Below, piece by piece: positions 23,337 to 29,683 of a stretch of 29,683 nt of DNA (position 1 is the stretch's first letter; the number at the start of each line of letters is the position of its first letter). The notes beneath the pieces were generated by a model. It saw nothing but the letters and a program-made list of their open reading frames with translations. It was not told where the DNA came from and made no database searches. This DNA comes from CAZLFA01 sp964558665 (lineage in GTDB: Bacteria > Desulfobacterota > Syntrophia > Syntrophales > PHBD01): positions 1 through 29,683 of the forward strand of contig CAZLFA010000053.1 of assembly GCA_964558665.1 (NCBI GenBank), written 5' to 3'. The translations under genes were made by a program, and so were the position numbers.

Positions 23337-24312
23337 TTAACGAGATAAGACCTCCGGGTTGATCAGGTTGGGGGGCGTTCTGCCGCTCAGTCCCGCAATC
23401 AAATTCTCCGCTGCCATCACGGCCATCTTTGTCCTTGTCTCCAGTGTGGCGCTGCCTACATGGGGCAGCAGCACTACATTTTCCAGCTTGTCCAACCCAG
23501 GGGCAATGGCGGGTTCGTTCTCGTAAACGTCCAGGCCGGCGCCGGCTATTCCTTTTTCCCGCAGACACTCGACAAGAGCGACCTCGTCCACAACCGGTCC
23601 CCTTGAGGTGTTGATGAGAAAGGCGGTCCGCTTCATCATCGACAACTCTTTTTTGCTGATGAGATGTTTTGTCTCAGCCATAAGCGGCACATGAACGGAG
23701 ACATAATCCGCGGTTGCCAGAAGGGTCTGCATGTCGGCGTATTCCGCGTTTATTTCCTGTTGCTCGCGGCTGTCCAGACGCTGTCTGTTGTTGTAGATGA
23801 TGCGCATATTGAATCCGCGGGCGCGCCTGGCGACTGCCTTGCCGATTCTTCCCATGCCTATAATGCCGAGTGTCTTGCCTGTTACCTCCGTGCCGAGAAA
23901 AAGAAAAGGTGCCCAGTAAAGGAATCTGCCTTCGCGCACCATCCGGTCTCCTTCGACAACACGCCTGGCTGTGGAAAGTATCAGAGTAAAAGCGACATCG
24001 GCCGTTGTGTCCGTCAAAACGCCCGGCGTGTTTGATACGGGAAGGCCGCGGCGGGTGGCGGCATCGACGTCGATATTGTTGTAGCCTACTGCCATGTTGG
24101 CGATCATCTCCAGATAAGGGGCCCTGTACATCAGGTCCTCGTTGACGTTATCGGTGATCATGGACATGAGCCCGTTTGCATCCCGGACAGCATCTGTCAG
24201 TTTGTCTCTCCATGGGTTTGTCTTCGGTGTGAACCGATACGGTAAAAAACTTCTCCAGGGATTCAACCACTTGCCGGGGAATGTTGCCGGTTACCAGAAC
24301 CTTCTTTTGCAT
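23337..24312 (-). pseudogene. D-2-hydroxyacid dehydrogenase gene with an N-terminal frameshift
   Basis: From 24266 leftward one frame encodes most of a glyoxylate/hydroxypyruvate-reductase-type enzyme: NAD loop GIIGMGRIGKAVARR, NTSRGPVVDE with the catalytic Arg, NEPAIAPGL with the Glu, and LLPHVGSAT with the His. The true N terminus, MQKKVLVTGNIPRQVVESLE, begins at ATG 24312 with GAGG 9 bases upstream but lies in another frame; it continues to EDKPMER near 24203. The frames join at GAGAGAC (about 24204-24210), where a 1-base gain or 2-base loss would restore EDKPMERDKLTDA-type continuity. So this is a real mutation, a sequencing error, or (less likely) programmed shifting. It is the last gene of the AtuA-like operon. 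Confidence 0.8.
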
Positions 24313-24345
24313 AAATGTTAACCTCACGATTATTTATGAATGAGT

Positions 24346-25701
24346 CTAAAAAACAGGATCGGGAATGGAAAACCCGGACTGCTGGGAGCGTTCAAGCATC
24401 TCTTCCTTTTTTCCCTTGAGGTAGAGGGCTTCCTTGAGCCCGCGGTCCAGCAGCGCTCTCCGCGCCGTATTGATCTCCGTCGCAGTGAAGATTCTCTTTC
24501 CGAAACGTCCGATTATATTCCAGTCGATCTCGATACCCAGTCCCGGCCCGTCGGGTATATAAATTCTGCCGTCTTTATCCGGCCGGAAGTCGTTCTTCAG
24601 AAAACGCGCCCAGTAATCAACCTTCCAGTTGTCTTCCAGCGGAAATTCAAGCAGCCCCCGCTTTTCCCGGGGAACAATTCCGTACAACTGCAGGGCGATG
24701 GCGAATCCGAGTCCCGTAGTCCAGGTATGGGGGCTGAACCTGGTCTTTCTGTCCGCCTCACCGGCAGCCTGGTTGCGCCTCTCAATTTCCCTGATAAGCC
24801 AGTAAACTACTGAAATGCCGCCTGCATAATTGCCACCGGCCAGGCAGGCATCCGGCTGGTAGATGTCGAGGCACCCCATCTCCAGCATCGTTTTGAAGTC
24901 TCGCCAGGAGGAGTTCAGTTCGCCTCCGGCAATGGGTGTCGTTGTATGGCTGCGGATATATGCCAGTCCTTCGAAGTTGCCCCTGTTAACCGGCTCTTCG
25001 AGCCAGCGCACATTAAATTCCTCCAGTCCCCGGGCATATGAAAGGGCAAAGTCGACGGACCATTTAGGGGTCTCGTCCAGAATATCCACCGGCCAGCCCT
25101 GATTTGCGTCAACCATGATGTCCATGCCGCTTCCCGCCGCCTTCCTTGCTGCAGCGACGTATGCCAGCATCGGCTCCAGGCTGTCGCTTTTGACGCGCAT
25201 CTTGATGCCGCGGAATCCTTCATCCATGCGTTTTTTTACAATGTCCCCCGCGTATTGCGGGTCGTGATCGTGGGTTGAGCCGGTTGACGCATAGGGATAT
25301 ATGTAACCGCCGCTTCCTCCGAGGATCTTCCACAGGGGTTCTTTTTTGATCTTGCCGATGATGTCCCAGACGGCGGCATCGATCCATGGATTACGCATCC
25401 CCAGATAGCTCATCTCCTGTATGCGCTGATTGACAAGCCTGATGTCCAGCGGATTGATTCCCAGCAGATAGTTGCCCAGCAGATCGCCCAGGCCTTTGCG
25501 TTCTCCTCCCATTGCCGTGGTTGCAGCGTATCCTTCAATGCCGCTGTCCGTTGTCAGCTTAAGCAGATAGAAACGGACCTCGGACTGCCGAAATCCGGGG
25601 ATCCAGCTGGGAAGGAAGAATGGCTTCTCCTGAAAAAAGCCGGGCTTGTCCTTTGCGAGAGGAATCTTCACAAAATACAAATCTATTCTGTTTATTTTCA
25701 T
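24346..25701 (-). CDS. Mandelate racemase/enolase superfamily enzyme
   Basis: The 451-residue protein has the capping N-terminal domain (residues 1-130) and a TIM barrel with superfamily residues: K167-x-R169 in GIKMRV, metal ligands D198 (MVDANQG), E235/E236 (WLEEP) and E261 (AGGEL), and the D284-H325 pair (YQPD; SPHTW). Such enzymes remove a proton next to a carboxylate, leading to dehydration or racemisation of a sugar acid or other hydroxy acid. The substrate is not clear. GGAGG is 7 bases before the ATG. It lies 71 bases after the small AtuA-like gene and 33 bases before the dehydrogenase, all minus strand. Confidence 0.88.
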   Translation of the reverse strand: MKINRIDLYFVKIPLAKDKPGFFQEKPFFLPSWIPGFRQSEVRFYLLKLTTDSGIEGYAATTAMGGERKGLGDLLGNYLLGINPLDIRLVNQRIQEMSYLGMRNPWIDAAVWDIIGKIKKEPLWKILGGSGGYIYPYASTGSTHDHDPQYAGDIVKKRMDEGFRGIKMRVKSDSLEPMLAYVAAARKAAGSGMDIMVDANQGWPVDILDETPKWSVDFALSYARGLEEFNVRWLEEPVNRGNFEGLAYIRSHTTTPIAGGELNSSWRDFKTMLEMGCLDIYQPDACLAGGNYAGGISVVYWLIREIERRNQAAGEADRKTRFSPHTWTTGLGFAIALQLYGIVPREKRGLLEFPLEDNWKVDYWARFLKNDFRPDKDGRIYIPDGPGLGIEIDWNIIGRFGKRIFTATEINTARRALLDRGLKEALYLKGKKEEMLERSQQSGFSIPDPVF

Positions 25702-25772
25702 GTCTCAACCTCCAAAGCAGTTCTTCGCTAAAGCTGTTCTGCGATTGTTTCACGTCTTCATTATTCGGGAGA

Positions 25773-26087
25773 TCAAATGTTTTCATCCGGTATTTCCATA
25801 TCGAGTATCGCAGAACTAAGCGATTTCCCGTGCAGATCGACAGCCAGCGTGCGCGTCACGCCCCCTCCCAGCGCCTTGTGCATGACAAAATTGAGGGCGC
25901 CGATGCGGGGAAGTTCATAGCGGACAACTTCGCCCGCGGCGATTTCACGAAAGAGCTCCTTTACACGCCCGGCTGTTACGTACCTTTCCAGCAGCGGGTA
26001 ATTGTCCTGTTCATAGGCAATAACGGAGATGTTGGCCGTGTCGCCTTTGTCTCCCGTACGGGAATGGGCAATATCGCGCAGCTTCAT
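25773..26087 (-). CDS. AtuA-associated small protein (C-terminal AtuA-like domain)
   Basis: The 104-residue protein begins MKLRDIAHSRTGDKGDTANI, the signature of the domain found at the C terminus of AtuA-type acyclic terpene utilisation proteins or as a separate small partner. Here it is a separate polypeptide: its ATG directly follows the stop of the large AtuA-like gene with no gap, so the two are translated together and probably form a complex. Biochemical function in the family is not well defined. Confidence 0.85.
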   Translation of the reverse strand: MKLRDIAHSRTGDKGDTANISVIAYEQDNYPLLERYVTAGRVKELFREIAAGEVVRYELPRIGALNFVMHKALGGGVTRTLAVDLHGKSLSSAILDMEIPDENI

Positions 26088-27425
26088 TCAAGTCACCTCG
26101 TATTGAATCTGATGGTTTACCAGAGAGCGGGGAATAAGCGCTGATGCCATGGCAATCACTTCCCTGGCTGATTTCCATGCACCGGCGCCTCCTGCCGGAC
26201 CGTTGGTGTAAAGGGTTTCAACTTCGTTGCCGATACGTACGGCCTCCTGCATGCTTTTTGTCCTGCCTGCAACGCGCACCCGCACTTCATAAGGATCGTG
26301 TCCCGCAGACAGGACGTCCTTGTGAAGAGAATTGACGCCGATCAGGTCATAACGTATTTCATCAAATTCCACTCCCGTGAGTCTCAGCCGTTCCGCGACG
26401 ATATCCAGAGCAAGCTTCCCCCGGGCAGACGCCCTGGGACCGGCGTAGCTGATCTGGCCTTCGCCGATATAGCTGTCCCGATAGCCTATAGAGACCTTGA
26501 GCGTATCGGTTCTCGCTCTTCCCTTTCCTCCTGTAATCTGCACCCGGTTATATGCGGTTTCGATCATACTGACATCTGTAAAGTCCGCCACGACGTCCGG
26601 TGTAATATATGATGACGGATCGTGGATTTCATAAAGAAGCTGTTCCTTGCAGGTGGCGAGAGTGACCATTCCCCCCGATCCGGGGACCTTTGTAACAACA
26701 AAAGTCGCATCCTCCTGAACCTCGGCAATCGGGAAACCCAGCCGGGCAAGATCGGGCACATCCTTATAACCGGGATCGGCGAAATATCCTCCGGTAACCT
26801 GTCCCGCGCATTCGAGCAAGTGCCCCATGACTGTTGCCTGTCCGAGAAGATTCCAGTCGTTCATGTCCCAGCCGAATTCATGTATCACCGGGGCAATAAA
26901 GATTGCCGGGTCGGCCACGCGGCCGGTGATGACGACATCGGCGCCGCCTTTCAGGGCTTCAACCACGCACTGCGCTCCCAGGTAGGCATTGGCCGATACC
27001 ATTCTTTCCTTGAGTGAGGAAGTCTTTTCTCCGGTCTCTTCGATTGTGCAGTCTCCCCGGGTTACAATGTCCAGTACGTCATCGCCCGTTACGGCAGCTA
27101 TCTTCAGGCCCCTGATGCCCAGTTGCTGCGCGACTTCCCTGATCTTGGCCGCTCCTGCCTTCGGGTTTGCCGCGCCCATGTTGGTGATGATCTTAATATT
27201 GTTCTTCCGGCATACAGGCAGGGATGCCTCCATCCGTGCGGAAAGCAGGGCGTCATAACCCGCCTGCGGGTCTTTCATCTTTGCCTGCTGAGCGATGGCG
27301 ATGGTTCTTTCCGCCAGGCATTCGAAAAGAAGATACTGAATGTCGCCTCTGACCGCCAGTTCAACGGCAGGTTCTATACGGTCGCCTGCATAACCGGCAC
27401 CCGAACCGATTCTTATTGATTTCAA
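26088..27425 (-). CDS. AtuA-like acyclic terpene utilisation protein (DUF1446)
   Basis: The 445-residue protein matches the DUF1446/AtuA family: IRIGSGAGYAGDRIEPAVEL at the N terminus, NMGAANPKAGA, ADVVITGRVADPAIFIAP, LLECAGQVTGGYFADPG and TNGPAGGAGAW. The family takes part in breakdown of acyclic terpenes or related branched acids, often beside acyl-CoA carboxylases; none is seen here. The start is TTG (27425-27423), supported by GAGGA about 7 bases upstream; no ATG lies nearby. It is the first gene of a minus-strand operon with the small partner, an enolase-superfamily enzyme and a dehydrogenase, which points to hydroxyacid catabolism. Confidence 0.85.
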   Translation of the reverse strand: MKSIRIGSGAGYAGDRIEPAVELAVRGDIQYLLFECLAERTIAIAQQAKMKDPQAGYDALLSARMEASLPVCRKNNIKIITNMGAANPKAGAAKIREVAQQLGIRGLKIAAVTGDDVLDIVTRGDCTIEETGEKTSSLKERMVSANAYLGAQCVVEALKGGADVVITGRVADPAIFIAPVIHEFGWDMNDWNLLGQATVMGHLLECAGQVTGGYFADPGYKDVPDLARLGFPIAEVQEDATFVVTKVPGSGGMVTLATCKEQLLYEIHDPSSYITPDVVADFTDVSMIETAYNRVQITGGKGRARTDTLKVSIGYRDSYIGEGQISYAGPRASARGKLALDIVAERLRLTGVEFDEIRYDLIGVNSLHKDVLSAGHDPYEVRVRVAGRTKSMQEAVRIGNEVETLYTNGPAGGAGAWKSAREVIAMASALIPRSLVNHQIQYEVT

Positions 27426-27451
27426 AATGGATCCTCAAAATTTGATTCTGC

Positions 27452-27481
27452 ATGATACCCCATGAGCAGGATGCTATGCAA
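27452..27481 (-). promoter_or_regulatory. Weak candidate promoter of the AtuA-like operon
   Basis: On the minus strand TTGCAT (27476-27481) and TATCAT (27452-27457) are 18 bases apart and about 27 bases before the TTG start. The -35 box is poor. The rest of 27426-27661 holds nothing recognisable. Confidence 0.3.
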
Positions 27482-27661
27482 GGAAGTGTTGATATCAGAC
27501 TGAATTGCAGGAAACGTTACCTTTTCCGCCTGTCAATATGAAATCTTTGCACAGATGGCAATGACCGGCGCTGCTGAGCTTTACCGGTGGCAGTTTACTC
27601 TACTGTATTCCTGATCCGGAAGATGAGTTTCCCGTAAAATAATGCGGCAAGACAGGTTCTT

Positions 27662-28621
27662 TCATGTCGAAATGCAGTCTCTGCCTTTCTCTTTGGCGCG
27701 GTACAAGGCTGCGTCTGCTTCTTCGATGAGCATTTCAGGGGTCTGACCGGATTTGATGCAGGCGATTCCCGCCGATATTGTGGGGTGAATAATTCCCTTT
27801 CCGTCGATCACAACAGGAGGAGCTTCCTTTACACACTGCTGCAATCGTTTGGCCACCTCGATTGCATTTTCAACTTTTGTGTCGGGAAGAAGAATGATGA
27901 ATTCGTCGCCGCCGTACCTGGCAACCACTTCCGACGGACGCAGATGGTCGGTGAGGATGTGCGCCAGCCAGTAAAGAATGCGGTCGCCGCACAGGTGTCC
28001 GTTGTGATCGTTCACCTGCTTGAAATGATCGATGTCGATCATGATTATGGAGAACGGCGTCTTGTTTTTTTCACAGCGCTGGCATTGTCTCTTTAATGTG
28101 TTGTCCAGCCAGTGGCGATTGTGAAGTCCCGTGAGGGCATCAACGTTGCCGTAACGATGGTATATCTCGTCCATGTGCACGTTTTCGGTGATTACGTGAT
28201 CTGTATGGCGAAGGCGTTTCGTCAGCGTGAAGAGCAGATTGCATGCCGCTGCGTGGGATGACTGGACCAGAGACCAGAGGAGATCTTCGCTCATAACCAG
28301 CAGACGGCAGCGCTCCTCGGTAACAACAAGTGCTGATGTCGGCTGTTGGTCGATTACAGACATTTCTCCTGCGCTTTCTCCGGGGCCCAGGGTGATGATC
28401 GGATCTTCTTCCAAAGGTCCCAGATGTACGCGGAGCCGTCCTTTGAGGATAATGTAGATGGCGTTGTTAGGCTGTCCCGGGTTGATGAGAATCTCCCGGG
28501 GCGCGACTTCCTTTATGAGGCATGACTCCAGAAGTCCGATGACCGATTCGTAATTCACATAGTTAAAGAGTTGGATACGCTTGAAATCCGCTTCGCTGAT
28601 GCAGTATTTACGCCTGGCCAA
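27662..28621 (-). CDS. Cyclic-nucleotide-binding-domain GGDEF protein (diguanylate cyclase)
   Basis: The protein of about 319 residues has a cNMP-binding-type sensor domain (17-130, with ILINPGQPNNAIYIILKGRL and the GESAGEMSVIDQQPTSALV phosphate-binding region), a helical linker, and a GGDEF domain (155-317) with DALTGLHNR and intact GGDEF (237-241), so cyclic di-GMP synthesis is likely. The inhibitory site upstream reads RPSE instead of RxxD. The TTG at 28621 is chosen because AGGGGGGAG lies 6 bases before it and the promoter at 28674-28703 would leave a normal leader. ATG at 28660 is the alternative but would sit almost at the transcription start. Confidence 0.85.
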   Translation of the reverse strand: MARRKYCISEADFKRIQLFNYVNYESVIGLLESCLIKEVAPREILINPGQPNNAIYIILKGRLRVHLGPLEEDPIITLGPGESAGEMSVIDQQPTSALVVTEERCRLLVMSEDLLWSLVQSSHAAACNLLFTLTKRLRHTDHVITENVHMDEIYHRYGNVDALTGLHNRHWLDNTLKRQCQRCEKNKTPFSIIMIDIDHFKQVNDHNGHLCGDRILYWLAHILTDHLRPSEVVARYGGDEFIILLPDTKVENAIEVAKRLQQCVKEAPPVVIDGKGIIHPTISAGIACIKSGQTPEMLIEEADAALYRAKEKGRDCIST

Positions 28622-28673
28622 ACTCAGCTCCCCCCTAAAAGTCATAAAGATGCACATCACTGAATGGTGGATG

Positions 28674-28703
28674 ATACTACAATCAGATGCTGTTTCATGT
28701 CAA
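28674..28703 (-). promoter_or_regulatory. Candidate promoter of the cNMP-GGDEF gene
   Basis: On the minus strand TTGACA (28698-28703) and TAGTAT (28674-28679) are 18 bases apart. Transcription would begin near 28667, about 46 bases before the TTG start. Confidence 0.45.
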
Positions 28704-28893
28704 GTATTGAACAAACCTTTCTCCGCCCGGGAGAGCAGTTCCCCGGAGATCATATGCCGGCCGTCATGGAGAGATTGTACCTGAAATATGGAGACCGGCT
28801 GTCCTGATTGTCTGTCAAGAGTCATGATCGTTTCTAAAAAAGTGTAAATCTGTTATGGGAGAAGGAAATATATGCCTTACAGGAGGGAATGTG

Positions 28894-29235
28894 ATGATTG
28901 ACTATATGAAGCAGCATGAACTCTATGTCAGGGAAATGCTTGGAAGGAATTCCGGTCCGGAAGCATTAAAGGGGCTTCTTGAATACCATGACAAACAGAT
29001 TCGCTGGATGCAGCACGAAAGAACGGTTCATCTGCTCACCATGTTGTTCGTCTGCCTTTTTACCCTGCTTTCAACGGGATACACACTGTTAAATCCCACC
29101 GTTCCCTGTTTTATCCTTTTGGCGCTCCTGATCGTTTTGTCGTCAGCATACGTATTCCATTATTACCGGCTGGAGAACGGCGTCCAGGAATGGTATCGGA
29201 TATCGAACGAGATTCGGCGGGGATTGCCGGTTTGA
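28894..29235 (+). CDS. Small membrane protein of unknown function
   Basis: The 113-residue protein has a charged N-terminal helix (residues 1-46), two hydrophobic segments (about 47-69 and 72-93, LLTMLFVCLFTLLSTGYTLL and FILLALLIVLSSAYVFHYY) and a charged C-terminal tail ending RRGLPV. Both tails would lie on the same side of the membrane. No family is recognised. The ATG at 28894 is favoured because AGGAGG lies 7 bases before it; upstream in-frame starts (28855) would include the SD in the coding region. It stands alone between the GGDEF gene and the small minus-strand gene. Confidence 0.75.
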   Translation: MIDYMKQHELYVREMLGRNSGPEALKGLLEYHDKQIRWMQHERTVHLLTMLFVCLFTLLSTGYTLLNPTVPCFILLALLIVLSSAYVFHYYRLENGVQEWYRISNEIRRGLPV

Positions 29236-29252
29236 GGAATTACTCTGTCTCT

Positions 29253-29326
29253 GCTGCGGTATGACTGAACTGCTCAAGATTTTTCCGGCGGGAATATAAA
29301 CGGATACCGCAGCTCTTGCCGGCAAG
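29253..29326. other. Inverted repeat and palindrome between the last two genes
   Basis: GCTGCGGTAT (29253-29262) and ATACCGCAGC (29304-29313) are exact inverted repeats 41 bases apart, followed by the 12-base palindrome CTTGCCGGCAAG (29315-29326). They lie in the 3' gap between the convergent membrane-protein gene and small Cys gene. No T tract follows. Confidence 0.45.
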
Positions 29327-29364
29327 CCATACAGGAACATCGGCGTCCGGCGTATTCTCCGGCT

Positions 29365-29520
29365 TTATTTCTTTCTTGCAGATTTCTTCTCCATTTTTTG
29401 TGCCGGATCACAGGTTGTATAATGTTTGCACCGGCCGACACAGTAGCTGAAAAACATTTCGTCCTTATGGGCTCTTCTTTCAGGAAGCGGGCAGGGAATC
29501 AATACCTCATCAGGTTTCAT
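29365..29520 (-). CDS. Small cysteine-containing protein
   Basis: A 51-residue frame with AAAGGA 9 bases before its ATG encodes MKPDEVLIPCPLPERRAHKD followed by EMFFSYCVGRCKHYTTCDPA and a lysine-rich tail. The four cysteines (C10, C27, C31, C37) and the Y-C-x3-C-x5-C spacing suggest a metal- or cluster-binding site. It has no signal peptide. It is not recognised, but similar tiny Cys proteins are common in anaerobes. The good SD and compact Cys pattern support a real gene. Confidence 0.6.
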   Translation of the reverse strand: MKPDEVLIPCPLPERRAHKDEMFFSYCVGRCKHYTTCDPAQKMEKKSARKK

Positions 29521-29683
29521 GATCAAAATCCTTTCAATTTGAACTCTTTAATGTCTATCGCCTAAAAATCAACAGCGCTTATAATGGGTTGATTGTACGG
29601 TTTCGTGAGGGACAGTATAGAACTTTCGTTCTATACTGAGCGTCATATTTAATTGCCGTTTTAGATCGTTTATGGTATACAGC
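29521..29683. other. Right-edge noncoding stretch with a perfect hairpin
   Basis: No gene is seen. CAGTATAGAAC (29613-29623) and GTTCTATACTG (29628-29638) form a perfect 11-bp stem with a 4-base TTTC loop and no T tract. It may be an operator-like site or RNA hairpin for a gene beyond the edge. Confidence 0.55.

Overview
The window looks like a chromosomal segment of an anaerobic Gram-negative bacterium, most likely a deltaproteobacterium in the broad sense (Desulfobacterota, Syntrophales-like). This is inferred from the mix of genes: a ferredoxin-thioredoxin-reductase-type catalytic subunit fused to a rubredoxin-like domain, a separate rubredoxin-like protein, an HDOD protein, SpoIIE/RsbW/STAS partner-switching proteins, a CsgG-type periplasmic protein, a BON-domain protein and a BacA/YddA-type ABC exporter. 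GC content is moderate and most genes have clear AGGAGG-type ribosome binding sites. No rRNA, tRNA, CRISPR array or complete insertion sequence was seen.

Layout. 1-3540 is a less orderly stretch: a broken gene at the left edge, a CsgG-domain periplasmic protein with a strong terminator, and a periplasmic HAD phosphatase lying between copies of a small repeat. 3542-5385 holds a hypothetical protein and a DRG-like TGS GTPase. 5393-8709 is on the minus strand: a nitronate monooxygenase/FabK-like flavoenzyme, an ABC exporter and a BON protein. 8904-12621 is a plus-strand signalling operon: RsbW-like kinase, STAS antagonist and two tandem SpoIIE phosphatases with membrane sensor domains. 12645-14662 has a hairpin-forming inverted-repeat element, a cation-diffusion-facilitator-like protein and a convergent formyltransferase. 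14875-17635 has an HDOD protein coupled to a helical protein, then a LysM-NlpC/P60 cell-wall hydrolase with its own promoter and terminator.

17740-21453 is arranged around a divergent promoter region. Leftward run a rubredoxin-like protein, a glutaredoxin and an FTR-rubredoxin fusion, which form a plausible ferredoxin-to-glutaredoxin electron chain. Rightward run a Cys-rich protein, a thiamine-diphosphate enzyme and a class I glutamine amidotransferase. 21636-23283 is prfC (RF3), preceded by a short leader ORF that overlaps an intrinsic terminator. 23337-27425 is a minus-strand catabolic operon: AtuA-like protein in two polypeptides, an enolase-superfamily enzyme, and a D-2-hydroxyacid dehydrogenase with an N-terminal frameshift. 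27662-29520 holds a cNMP-binding GGDEF protein, a small membrane protein and a small Cys-containing protein.

The points most worth following are: the upstream SpoIIE paralogue, which has lost a catalytic metal-binding aspartate while its downstream twin keeps it; the leader ORF/terminator in front of prfC; the CDF-like protein lacking most expected metal ligands; the redox gene cluster; and several repeats in the intergenic regions.
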